Assembly: GCA_946188155.1 (NCBI GenBank)
Contig: CAMHUC010000004.1
Coordinates: 37,256-101,255 of the forward strand
Source of the DNA: an uncultured bacterium
GTDB lineage: Bacteria; Bacteroidota; Bacteroidia; Bacteroidales; Bacteroidaceae
DNA length: 64,000 nt
Direction of reading: 5' to 3'
Part shown: piece by piece, positions 1 through 7,762 of the stretch
How the letters are laid out: each line of letters opens with the position of its first letter
Numbering within the stretch: position 1 is the first letter of the stretch
Position numbers and translations under genes: made by a program
The notes under the pieces: model-generated
The model's input: the letters and a program-made list of their open reading frames with translations, nothing else
What the model was told of the DNA's origin: nothing
Database searches by the model: none

Positions 1-1204
1 CGGCGGCGCGGATCCCTACGAGAACCCCGTGTTCACCTGTCGCATCCCCGCTCCCGAGGACGGCTCCAACGTGGAGTTCAAGTGTACCCCTGAGTCTGGA
101 CTCGGCGGCGACTGGAGCAAGTGTCTCGCCGCAGGCAATGCCGAGGGCAAGTTCAACTACAACAACGACGGCGGCAACCTCGTCATACAGGCCGTCGAGG
201 GTGCCAGCTACTACGACCTGACCTTCAACATGATGGAGCAGACCTGGGAGGCCAAGGCCCTGATGGTCAACATCGAGCCAGCCTACTACTTCACAGGTAG
301 CCTCAATGGCTGGAACAACAGCGACACCACCTACAAGATGACCAACAACGGCGGCGACCCCTACGAGAACCCCACCTTCACCTTCCGTATCCCCGCATCC
401 GAGGACGGCTCGAACATCGAGTTCAAGATGACGCCAGAGTCGGGCCTGGGCGGCGACTGGAGCAAGTGCCTCACGGCTGGCAATGCCGATGGTGAGTTTG
501 CCTACAACAATGCCGGCGGCAACCTCGTCATCGAGGCCGTAGAGGGTGCCAAGTTCTACGACGTCACCTTCAACATGACCGAGTTCACATGGTCGTATAA
601 AGCCGTCAGCTTCGACCAGTACGTATACTTCATCGGAGCCACCGACGGATGGAGCGCTTCCGACCAGAAGGTAGCTGCCGTCAGCGACGGTGTCTATACG
701 GGCTATCTCTACATCGCCGACCCCAACGGATGGGGCGTGGAGTTCAAGTTCCAGAAGCGTGCCGGCGACTGGGCCGACGACTCGCAGCTGAACAGCAACA
801 ACATGGCTGAGGTGACCGGCGACTTCGAGAAGACGGGCGACAACTTCAAGGCTTCGGCCGGCGAGGGTGTCTACTACGTGGAGCTCGACCTGAATGCCAA
901 TACGCTGAAGGGCACGAAGATCACTAACATGAACCTCGTGGGCGACTTCAACGGCTGGAATGCTGCCGACGACAGCCAGCAGATGACGTGGGATGCCGAG
1001 AACTTCTGCTATGTCATCACCGGTGCCGGTGTGACGGCTGCCGGCTGGAAGTTCACAACCAACAACTCGTGGGATGTCAACCTCGGTGGCGACACCCTCG
1101 ACAACCTCGTGGCCAACGGCTCCAACATCTCAGCCGTGGGAACCACCATCAGGCTCTATCCCACTCGCAAGACCTCTGACAACATCTACTGCACGGTAGA
1201 GTAA
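1..1204 (+). CDS. SusF/SusE-like outer-membrane starch-binding protein, C-terminal part
   Basis: This gene enters from the left edge. The reading frame is open from base 2, so the true start lies outside the window. The protein is built of repeated beta-sandwich modules of roughly 100-115 residues. The motif DPYENPxF...EDGSN occurs at the left edge and again about 115 codons later, and 'GSLNGWNN', 'GATDGW' and 'GDFNGWN' mark later modules. This is the architecture of SusE/SusF surface lipoproteins, which bind starch or related glucans at the outer membrane beside SusC/SusD. The partner genes would lie upstream. A strong terminator follows the stop. Family-level confidence is good; the exact glycan is unknown. 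Confidence 0.8.
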   Translation, partial: GGADPYENPVFTCRIPAPEDGSNVEFKCTPESGLGGDWSKCLAAGNAEGKFNYNNDGGNLVIQAVEGASYYDLTFNMMEQTWEAKALMVNIEPAYYFTGSLNGWNNSDTTYKMTNNGGDPYENPTFTFRIPASEDGSNIEFKMTPESGLGGDWSKCLTAGNADGEFAYNNAGGNLVIEAVEGAKFYDVTFNMTEFTWSYKAVSFDQYVYFIGATDGWSASDQKVAAVSDGVYTGYLYIADPNGWGVEFKFQKRAGDWADDSQLNSNNMAEVTGDFEKTGDNFKASAGEGVYYVELDLNANTLKGTKITNMNLVGDFNGWNAADDSQQMTWDAENFCYVITGAGVTAAGWKFTTNNSWDVNLGGDTLDNLVANGSNISAVGTTIRLYPTRKTSDNIYCTVE

Positions 1205-1228
1205 TCAACCATTACTCTATATTTCCGG

Positions 1229-1270
1229 TATCAGGCGGGCCGCTCTCCAACGACCCGCCTGATATTTTTC
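1229..1270 (+). terminator. Rho-independent terminator after the SusF-like gene
   Basis: Arms of 11 bp (TATCAGGCGGG at 1229-1239 and its complement at 1254-1264) enclose a short loop and are followed by a T-rich run. It stops transcription coming from the SusF-like gene. Confidence 0.85.
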
Positions 1271-1279
1271 TCCACACTT

Positions 1280-1320
1280 GGCAAGAAAAAATCGGCACCG
1301 CCTGATGAAGGCGGTGCCGA
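1280..1320 (-). terminator. Rho-independent terminator after tsf
   Basis: On the minus strand a GC-rich stem (CGGCACCGCC paired with GGCGGTGCCG, 1293-1319) is followed by a run of six T. It lies just past the tsf stop and closes the ribosomal operon. It stands back to back with the SusF terminator. Confidence 0.88.
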
Positions 1321-1346
1321 CTGCTATAATCACTGCTGTAGGGGGA

Positions 1347-2342
1347 TTAGTCTGCCACGAGCGTGAAACGCTTGAAGGCGCAGATCTTCAGGTCCTTGTC
1401 CTGCTTGGCGAGCCACTGCGATACAGTGGCCTTGTCGCCGTCGCCGAACTGGAACTCCTGGTCTACGAGGCAGTTCTCCTTGAGGAACTTCTGCACGCGG
1501 CCCTTGGCGATGTTCTCAATCATAGGCATCTTCAGCTGGGCCTCGCCCTCGGCCTTGGCCTCCTCCTTGATCTTGCGGGCCTCGTCGGCCTGCTCCTGTG
1601 TGAGCCAGCCCTTGGCCATGTTGCTCTCGATGTGGTCATCGCTGTCAACGAGGTTGGGGTTCAGGCCAGCCTTCTTGAGCTTCATCTCGATGAACTTCTC
1701 CACCTGCTCCAGCTTGGTCTTCTCAACGGCGGTCTTGTACTCCTCGTCGAGAATCTTCTGGTCTACGCTCTCCTTGTCGAGGGCCACGGGCTTCATGGCA
1801 GCCACCTGCATGGCCACGAGGTGTCCCTGCTCGGCAGCGGGCTTGTTGGTCTGTACCATCGTGCAGAGGGTGTGCTTGCCCATGTGGTCGTACACCTCAA
1901 TGTTGTCACCCTCGAGTGTCAGGTAGCCGTCCAGCTCCATCTTCTCACCGGTGATGCCCGAGCGCTGTGTGACAGCCTCCTGGGCCGTCTGGCCGTTGAT
2001 GTCGAGAGCCTTTACAGCCTCGATGTCCTGAGCCTTGGCGGCAACGGCGGCATCGAGGATGCTCTGGGTCAGAGCGATGAAGTCGGCACCGTTGGCCACG
2101 AAGTCGGTCTCGCACTTCAGGGCGATCATGGCGGCGAAGCCGTCGACAGCCTTTACAAGTACACAACCATTTGATGTCTCACGGTCGCTACGCTTGGCAG
2201 CGATGGCCAGTCCGCGCTCGCGGAGCAGCTCCTTGGCCTTGTCGAAGTCGCCCTCGGCCTCGGTCAGGGCCTTCTTCACGTCGGCCAGACCGGCACCGGT
2301 CATGGCGCGGAGCTTCTTGATATCGTCAATTGAAATTGCCAT
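1347..2342 (-). CDS. tsf: Elongation factor Ts
   Basis: EF-Ts is the nucleotide-exchange factor that releases GDP from EF-Tu. The N-terminal UBA-like domain (about residues 3-45, 'IKKLRAMTGAGLADVKKAL') and the EF-Tu-contacting motif 'TDFVAN' near residue 80 are both present. At 331 aa it is longer than the E. coli protein (about 283 aa), as is usual in Bacteroidales. It is the last gene of rplM-rpsI-rpsB-tsf and lies 59 bp after rpsB. The ATG start opens directly into the conserved domain. Confidence 0.97.
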   Translation of the reverse strand: MAISIDDIKKLRAMTGAGLADVKKALTEAEGDFDKAKELLRERGLAIAAKRSDRETSNGCVLVKAVDGFAAMIALKCETDFVANGADFIALTQSILDAAVAAKAQDIEAVKALDINGQTAQEAVTQRSGITGEKMELDGYLTLEGDNIEVYDHMGKHTLCTMVQTNKPAAEQGHLVAMQVAAMKPVALDKESVDQKILDEEYKTAVEKTKLEQVEKFIEMKLKKAGLNPNLVDSDDHIESNMAKGWLTQEQADEARKIKEEAKAEGEAQLKMPMIENIAKGRVQKFLKENCLVDQEFQFGDGDKATVSQWLAKQDKDLKICAFKRFTLVAD

Positions 2343-2358
2343 TGTTATTCCTTTTTTT

Positions 2359-2392
2359 CGTTATTACGTTATTTCGATATTACGTTATTTCG
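2359..2392. repeat. Short repeat tract in the rpsB-tsf spacer
   Basis: The 13-mer TTACGTTATTTCG occurs twice (2364-2376 and 2380-2392) within a spacer made almost wholly of CGTTAT-like words. It belongs to the wider set of short tandem repeats filling spacers in this window. Confidence 0.7.
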
Positions 2393-2401
2393 TTGTCTCG
2401 A

Positions 2402-3250
2402 TTACTCAGCGGCGGGAGCCTCTTCCTCAGCAGCGGGAGCCTCTTCCTCGGCGGCAGGAGCCTCGGCATCCTTGCGGGCCTTGCGGGCCTGCTGGCGGCG
2501 GGGCTTCTCCTCGTCGTCGCCCTCGGCCTGAGCCTCGGCAGCCTTCTCGTCGGCCTTCTCAGCCTTGCGCTCCTCCAAGCCCTCGGCGATGGCGGCGCAG
2601 CAGGCGTTGAGGATGATCTCAACAGAGTCCTTGGCGTCATCGTTGGCGGGAATGACGAAGTCGATGTTGTTGGGGTCGGAGTTGGTGTCGACGATACCGA
2701 ACACGGGGATACCCAGACGGTTGGCCTCGCGGACAGCGATCTGCTCCTTCAGCACATCCACCACAAAGAGGGCGCTGGGCAGACGGGTCAGGTCGGCGAT
2801 AGAGCCGAGGTTCTTCTCGAGCTTGGCGCGCTGGCGAGTGATCTGCAGCAGCTCGCGCTTGGAGAGGTTACCGTATGTACCATCGTTCATCAGCTTGTCG
2901 ATGTTCGCCATTTTCTTCACGGCCTTGCGGATGGTGGGGAAGTTGGTGAGCATGCCGCCCGGCCAGCGCTCGATGACGTAGGGCATGTTGACGCTGGCAG
3001 CCTTCTCGGCAATCACTTCCTTGGTCTGTTTTTTAGTAGCGACGAACAGAATCTTCTTGCCACTCTTGGCAATCTGCTTCAGGGCATCGGCAGCCTCGTC
3101 GATCTTGGCGGCTGTCTTGTGCAGGTCGATGATATGTATACCGTTGCGCTCGGTATAGATGTAGGGAGCCATTGCGGGGTTCCACTTGCGCTTCAGGTGG
3201 CCGAAGTGGCAGCCGGCCTGGAGCAACTGGTCAAAATTTGTTCTTGACAT
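2402..3250 (-). CDS. rpsB: 30S ribosomal protein S2
   Basis: Ribosomal protein uS2 of the small subunit. The N-terminal 'QLLQAGCHFGHLKRKWNPAM' and the later 'ALFVVDVLKEQIAVREANRL' and 'GIPVFGIVDTNSDP' are family hallmarks. At 282 aa it exceeds the common length of about 240 aa. The extra part is a charged, Ala/Glu/Pro-rich tail ending in repeats of APAAEEE, encoded by near-identical 21-bp DNA repeats around 2405-2465. The tail is probably disordered. rpsB lies between rpsI and tsf on the same strand, the usual S2/EF-Ts pairing. Confidence 0.97.
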   Translation of the reverse strand: MSRTNFDQLLQAGCHFGHLKRKWNPAMAPYIYTERNGIHIIDLHKTAAKIDEAADALKQIAKSGKKILFVATKKQTKEVIAEKAASVNMPYVIERWPGGMLTNFPTIRKAVKKMANIDKLMNDGTYGNLSKRELLQITRQRAKLEKNLGSIADLTRLPSALFVVDVLKEQIAVREANRLGIPVFGIVDTNSDPNNIDFVIPANDDAKDSVEIILNACCAAIAEGLEERKAEKADEKAAEAQAEGDDEEKPRRQQARKARKDAEAPAAEEEAPAAEEEAPAAE

Positions 3251-3339
3251 TTTGATAATTCTTTTTAAATTGTTGTTTACTTTCCTTTAAATCTTTTTTA
3301 GACCAGCCGACGAGTAATCTTGACGAGTCTCGACGGTTT

Positions 3340-3580
3340 GGATGCTAAACTGTTCAGTCTGACGGTTGTACTTCTTTTAGACGATTGTACGATTATACTT
3401 TCTTTTTAGACGGTTGTACGGTTGTACGATTATACCTTTTTTTAGACGGTTGTACGGTTGTACGGTTGTACGATTTATATTCGTCAAAACGTCCATTCGT
3501 ACATTCGTCTAAAAACGTCTATTCGTACATTCGTCTTAAAACATCTCGTCCTCTCGTCATAAAATCTCGTCAATTCGTCA
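3340..3580. repeat. Inverted array of TAGACG-NTTGTACG motifs without a gene (rpsB-rpsI spacer)
   Basis: This spacer of about 330 bp holds at least three forward copies of AGACGRTTGTACG (starting near 3379, 3408 and 3444), with TACGGTTG octamers repeated inside them. Two copies of the reverse motif CATTCGTACATTCGTCT follow (3493-3510 and about 3519-3536). The forward-then-reverse order and the motif match the arrays around the GxxExxY gene at 15.9-16.7 kb, but no reading frame lies between the arms here. No other feature is visible in the gap. Confidence 0.75.
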
Positions 3581-3582
3581 GA

Positions 3583-3969
3583 TTAACGCTTACTGAACTG
3601 GAAGCGGCGGCGAGCCTTGGGCTGGCCCGGCTTCTTGCGCTCCACCTCGCGGCTGTCGCGCGTCATGAATCCGGCATCCTTCAGCTTCTTCTTGTCCTCC
3701 TCGTTGATCTTAACCAGGGCACGGGCGATGGCCAGGCGCAGAGCCTGGCTCTGGCCGGTGAAGCCACCACCGTCGAGGTTAGCCTTGATATCGTACTTCT
3801 CAGCGACCTCCAGCAGGTTCAGCGGCTGCTTCACCACATACTGCAGGATGGCTGAGGGGAAATAAACTTCTAAATCCTTCTTGTTGATCGTGATCTTGCC
3901 GGTACCCTCTTTGACGTATACGCGGGCGATGGAGCTCTTGCGACGACCTATTGCGTTGATTACTTCCAT
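3583..3969 (-). CDS. rpsI: 30S ribosomal protein S9
   Basis: Ribosomal protein uS9. The start 'INAIGRRKSSIARVYVKEG', the central 'GGGFTGQSQALRLAIARAL' and the basic tail ending in SKR, which reaches the P-site tRNA in known ribosomes, all fit the family. Its 128 aa is the normal size. It follows rplM after a 43-bp spacer, the conserved L13-S9 pair. Confidence 0.97.
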   Translation of the reverse strand: MEVINAIGRRKSSIARVYVKEGTGKITINKKDLEVYFPSAILQYVVKQPLNLLEVAEKYDIKANLDGGGFTGQSQALRLAIARALVKINEEDKKKLKDAGFMTRDSREVERKKPGQPKARRRFQFSKR

Positions 3970-3981
3970 AATCTCTTATTC

Positions 3982-4009
3982 TATAAACTTTAAACTATAA
4001 ACTCTAAAC
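3982..4009. repeat. Four heptamers in the rplM-rpsI spacer
   Basis: The spacer contains exactly four heptamers of the form TNTAAAC (TATAAAC, TTTAAAC, TATAAAC, TCTAAAC). The period of seven matches other spacers in the window. Confidence 0.85.
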
Positions 4010-4012
4010 CAA

Positions 4013-4474
4013 TTACTTGTACTGGTTGATATCAATTGCCTTAGGCTTCTGGGCCTCGTGGGGATGCTCTGTACCCTCGTAGATGTAGAGGTTGTTCAGC
4101 AGGCTGCGACCGAGGGGACCCTTGGGCAGCATACCCTTGACGGCATGACGGAGGAACTTCTCCACACCACCATTGCGCTTGCGCAGCTCGGCAGGAGTCT
4201 GGAAGCGCTGGCCACCGGGATAGCCCGTGTAGCGGGTGTAGACCTTGTCGGTCTCCTTCTTACCAGTGAATACCACCTTATCGGCATTGATAAGGATGAC
4301 ATTGTCGCCGCAGTCAACGTGCGGGGTGAATGTTGGCTTGTACTTTCCGCGAATCAGCTTTGCTACCTTCGAAGCGAGACGGCCGACCACCTGGTCTGTG
4401 GCGTCGATCACCACCCACTCCTTCTTTGCTGTTTCCTTGTTCACGGAAATAGTCTTGTAACTTAAAGTGTTCAT
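4013..4474 (-). CDS. rplM: 50S ribosomal protein L13
   Basis: Ribosomal protein uL13. Motifs include 'WVVIDATDQVVGRLASKVAK' near the N-terminus, 'GDNVILINADKV', and 'RHAVKGMLPKGPLGR' near residue 110. It is 153 aa, slightly longer than E. coli L13. It is the first gene of the minus-strand operon rplM-rpsI-rpsB-tsf. A long leader of about 230 nt precedes it. Confidence 0.97.
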   Translation of the reverse strand: MNTLSYKTISVNKETAKKEWVVIDATDQVVGRLASKVAKLIRGKYKPTFTPHVDCGDNVILINADKVVFTGKKETDKVYTRYTGYPGGQRFQTPAELRKRNGGVEKFLRHAVKGMLPKGPLGRSLLNNLYIYEGTEHPHEAQKPKAIDINQYK

Positions 4475-4714
4475 TTTAATCTTAACTACTAAAAAACAGT
4501 TTAACTTATTAATTCATGTACGCACTTCAACCCACATCCGAGGTCTAACTCCCGGCTGCAAGTCTAACGAGCGTTCCCGAGGGCACTTGGCACGCATCGG
4601 GTGGATACCAGAGACACTGATTCACGAACCGCTTCGCCCGGCCAAAGACGCCGCTATTCACACACTGCCTCGCGGGGATTCTAAGACTCTCCCCTAAATC
4701 GGACTGCAAAGGTA
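4475..4714 (-). promoter_or_regulatory. Promoter and long leader of the rplM operon
   Basis: On the minus strand a perfect Bacteroidetes -7 element, TACCTTTG, lies at 4714-4707. Transcription from it would give a leader of about 225 nt before the rplM ATG. The leader is GC-rich and can form several stems, for example CCCGA...TCGGG, whereas its surroundings are AT-rich. Autoregulatory leaders upstream of rplM are known in several bacteria, so an L13-binding leader is a reasonable inference. I could not fold or align it. Confidence 0.55.
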
Positions 4715-4853
4715 CTCATTTTTTTGATTACGGCTGACAGTTTACAGTTTACAGATGACAACTTTTATGAATTATTAACAGTCGCCGACGGGCTGCGGCG
4801 GTGAAAACTATTAAAAAAAGCCTACGGATGATACGCATTATGCGGATTTTTAC

Positions 4854-4861
4854 TAACTTTG
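4854..4861 (+). promoter_or_regulatory. -7 promoter element of dinB
   Basis: TAACTTTG fits the TAnnTTTG consensus. Only nine bases separate it from the chosen ATG, so the mRNA would have almost no leader. No convincing -33 TTTG is seen. Confidence 0.6.
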
Positions 4862-4870
4862 CACTGGATT

Positions 4871-5968
4871 ATGAGTCAGCGGCGAATCATACATGTGGAT
4901 ATGGACCAGTTCTTCGCTGCCGTGGAGCAGCGCGAACAGCCGGAACTGCGGGGTAAGCCCATTGCCGTGGGCTACGATGCGGAGCGCGGCGTGGTGTCCA
5001 CTGCCAGCTACGAGGCGCGCAAGTATGGTGTCCACTCGGCGCAGTCCATACAGCTGGCCAAGCGGCTCTGCCCGCAGCTCATCATCGTCGAGCCTCACTT
5101 CCATAAATATAAAGAGGTGTCGCAGCAGATACGCAGCATCTTCAGCGACTATACCGACCTGATAGAGCCGCTCTCGCTCGACGAGGCATTCCTCGACGTA
5201 ACGGAGAACAAGAAGCAGATTTCGCTCGCCGTTGACATCGCCCGCGAGATCAAGCAGCGCATACTCGACACCACGGGGCTGACGGCATCGGCAGGCGTGA
5301 GCTACTGCAAGTTCCTGGCCAAGATTGCCTCCGACTGGCGAAAGCCGGATGGGCTGACGGTCATACATCCCGACCGCGCACAGGAGTTCATCGAGCGGCT
5401 CGACGTGCAGAAGATCTGGGGTGTCGGGGCGAAGACCGCCGACAAGCTCCACCGCATGGGCATCTTCACCGGAGCCGACCTCAGGAAGGCGTCGCTGCAG
5501 CACCTGTCGCAGGAGTTCGGCAAGATGGGGCGCGTGTTCTACCAGTTTGCCCGAGGTATCGACGAGCGGCCCGTCGTCGCCGAATGGGAGCGGAAGTCGG
5601 TGAGCTGCGAGCGCACCTTCGAGAAGGATATCAGCGACCCGGCAGCCGTCACCATCGAGCTCTACCACACCGTTCTTGAACTGGAGCGGCGCATTGCCAA
5701 GAGCCAGTTCCTGGGGCGTACGCTGACGCTGAAAGTCAAGTTCCTCGATTTCCAGCAGATCTCCCGTAGCATCACCGTGAACCGTATCCTCCGAACAAAA
5801 GACGAGATCCTGCCGCTGGCCAAGCAGTTGCTAAGCGAGGTAGAGTACCATTCCCACCCCATCCGGCTGATGGGCCTGGGCGTCTCCAACCACCGCGATG
5901 AACTCCCCGACGAGAAGCCTCGCTGGATACAACTGGAACTGGAATTCGAGGCGTGGCCGGAAGGCTGA
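4871..5968 (+). CDS. dinB: DNA polymerase IV (Y-family)
   Basis: Error-prone Y-family polymerase for translesion synthesis. The first catalytic motif 'HVDMDQFFAAVEQRE' lies at the N-terminus and the second, 'SLDEAFLDVT' with paired acidic residues, near residue 100. The finger, thumb (helix-hairpin-helix 'IWGVGAKTADKL') and little-finger regions complete about 365 aa. I chose ATG 4871 because an upstream TTG at 4859 overlaps the -7 promoter element. It converges on the MATE gene with an 11-bp gap. Confidence 0.95.
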   Translation: MSQRRIIHVDMDQFFAAVEQREQPELRGKPIAVGYDAERGVVSTASYEARKYGVHSAQSIQLAKRLCPQLIIVEPHFHKYKEVSQQIRSIFSDYTDLIEPLSLDEAFLDVTENKKQISLAVDIAREIKQRILDTTGLTASAGVSYCKFLAKIASDWRKPDGLTVIHPDRAQEFIERLDVQKIWGVGAKTADKLHRMGIFTGADLRKASLQHLSQEFGKMGRVFYQFARGIDERPVVAEWERKSVSCERTFEKDISDPAAVTIELYHTVLELERRIAKSQFLGRTLTLKVKFLDFQQISRSITVNRILRTKDEILPLAKQLLSEVEYHSHPIRLMGLGVSNHRDELPDEKPRWIQLELEFEAWPEG

Positions 5969-5979
5969 CAGCATGTCGG

Positions 5980-7266
5980 TCAGTAGTTCTTTCGGTACCA
6001 AAGTGTCTGAACCAGTCCGCGCATAGCCAGGTACACGACTTGTGCCAGCCAGAGCCCGTGGTTGCCCAGCTGTCCGACAGAAGCCTGATAGACTGCGAAG
6101 AACAGGATGGCCGCGACGGCAGAGGATACAAGCATGCCCCGCGTGGCAGTGATGCCCACGAACACGCCGTCCCAGATGAAGGCCACGGCACCTGCCACGG
6201 GTATCAGGCAGGCCCAGAACAGGTACTCACCGGAGGCGGAGAGCACCTCCGGCTCGTCGGTGAGGAGGCTGAAGATCCAGTGGCCTCCCAGCACATATAA
6301 TAAGGTGTAGGCCCCTGTCACCAGCACCATCCAGAGGAAGAGTCGGCGGAGCGTCTCACGGAAGGCAGTGGCGTTGCGGGCCCCGTATGCACGGCCGCAG
6401 AGTGCCTCGCCGGCGTATGCAAAGCCGTCCATGAAGTAGGAGAAGAAGAGGTAGAGCTGCATCATCACCGTGTTCACAGACAGGATAACGGCCCCCTGAC
6501 GTGCCCCTGCCGAGGTGAAGAAGAGGTTGACGGCCACCAGGCAAAGCGTACGCAGGAAGATGTCGCCGTTGACACGGAAGAATGCGCCAAGCCCCTTCGT
6601 CAGGCCGGCCAGCCATTCCTTCCGGAGCAGCCGGCGGTAGTATCTCCACAGTAATCCCAGGGCCACCAGCAGCCCCGCATACTGCGCGATGACGGTGCCC
6701 AGGGCCACCCCCTCGATCTTCATGCCCAGCCCGTAGACCAGTGTCAGCGATGCCAGGATGTTCACCACGTTCTGTCCGATGGATATCAGCATCGGGATGC
6801 GCGTATTCTGCATGCCGATGTACCACCCCGAGAGACTGTAGACGCCGAGCACGGCAGGAGCACCCCAGATGACGATATAGAAATAGACGGTGGCGTAGGG
6901 AGCAACGTCTGCCGTAGGTCCGATGAGCCAGAACATCAGCCACTTCAGCGGCACCTGAAGCACCATCAACAGCAGGGCGATGGCAAAGGCTATCATCAGC
7001 GAGCGTGCCAGCAGTCGCAACACTTCGGGCAGGTCACGCCGCCCGAGGGCCTGTGAGGTGAGTCCGCTGCTGCCCATCCGGAGGAACCCGAAGAGCCAGT
7101 AGACCAGGCTGAAGATCATCGACCCCACAGCCACAGCCCCGATATAGACAGAACTGCCCATGTGGCCCACGATGGCCACGTCGATCATCCCCAGCAGCGG
7201 CACGGTGATGTTCGACACAATCGACGGCAGGGCTATCTTCAGAATCTGACGGTCGCGGATGTTCAT
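5980..7266 (-). CDS. MATE family efflux transporter (DinF-like)
   Basis: A polytopic inner-membrane protein of 428 aa with about twelve hydrophobic segments. The N-terminal 'ALPSIVSNITVPLLGMIDVA' and 'GHMGSSVYIGAVAVGSMIF' are typical of the DinF branch of the MATE (Na+/H+-coupled multidrug) family. It lies four bases downstream of the HU-like gene on the same strand and is probably co-transcribed with it. The substrate cannot be told from sequence. Confidence 0.9.
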   Translation of the reverse strand: MNIRDRQILKIALPSIVSNITVPLLGMIDVAIVGHMGSSVYIGAVAVGSMIFSLVYWLFGFLRMGSSGLTSQALGRRDLPEVLRLLARSLMIAFAIALLLMVLQVPLKWLMFWLIGPTADVAPYATVYFYIVIWGAPAVLGVYSLSGWYIGMQNTRIPMLISIGQNVVNILASLTLVYGLGMKIEGVALGTVIAQYAGLLVALGLLWRYYRRLLRKEWLAGLTKGLGAFFRVNGDIFLRTLCLVAVNLFFTSAGARQGAVILSVNTVMMQLYLFFSYFMDGFAYAGEALCGRAYGARNATAFRETLRRLFLWMVLVTGAYTLLYVLGGHWIFSLLTDEPEVLSASGEYLFWACLIPVAGAVAFIWDGVFVGITATRGMLVSSAVAAILFFAVYQASVGQLGNHGLWLAQVVYLAMRGLVQTLWYRKNY

Positions 7267-7269
7267 CTC

Positions 7270-7662
7270 TTATCGCTCTTTTGAGGCTTCAAACCGGATT
7301 CCCTTGTAGAGCGCCGGACTACCCTTGCTGCTCTCCGGCAAGATATGCAGACGCACGCCCTTGATATGCTCCCGGGGATTAAACTCCTCGGGAGCATCCA
7401 CCTTGTCGCTCAGAATTTCCAGCTTCAACAGTCCCAGGCGGTCTATACGAACCTTTTCTCCACGCCGCAGGTGCTGGTTGATGACGTTGATGAAGTCCGT
7501 CAGGATTCCACCGAGAGCCCCGGGCATCACACCGTTGAGCTTACCCACCTCATCAATGATGCTGGCGGTGTCGACCTCCCCTTGGGGATGGTCGGCTACC
7601 GCTTTATACCGGCCGAAGTTCTTCAGCGTCGGCTTGTTCTCTTTAACAATTTTATATTTCAT
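7270..7662 (-). CDS. HU-family DNA-binding protein (HU-HIG type)
   Basis: A 130-aa HU/IHF-fold protein of the Bacteroidetes HU-HIG subgroup. It begins 'MKYKIVKENKP' and has the helical dimerisation part 'GVMPGALGGILTDFINVINQ' and the arm region 'GEKVRIDRLGLLKLEI'. These proteins bind DNA non-specifically and are often found beside VirE/VapE-like genes, as here. It lies outside the inverted repeats that enclose the neighbouring VapE-like gene. Confidence 0.88.
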   Translation of the reverse strand: MKYKIVKENKPTLKNFGRYKAVADHPQGEVDTASIIDEVGKLNGVMPGALGGILTDFINVINQHLRRGEKVRIDRLGLLKLEILSDKVDAPEEFNPREHIKGVRLHILPESSKGSPALYKGIRFEASKER

Positions 7663-7682
7663 AACTCTGAAAATCGGAAAAT

Positions 7683-7762
7683 AGGTTGTAACGTTGTAAC
7701 ATCGCCCGTCTACAAAGGGCGTGCAACCTGTTTCGGAGGTTGTAAGGTTGTAACGAGGTTGC
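7683..7762. repeat. Left 80-bp inverted repeat flanking the VapE-like gene
   Basis: This segment is the reverse complement of 10029-10109 at about 73 of 80 positions. The mismatches cluster in the loop of a small internal hairpin whose CGCCC/GGGCG stem is kept. It carries tandem GTTGTAAC octamers at its outer end. The inner end overlaps the stop codon of the gene. Confidence 0.9.
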
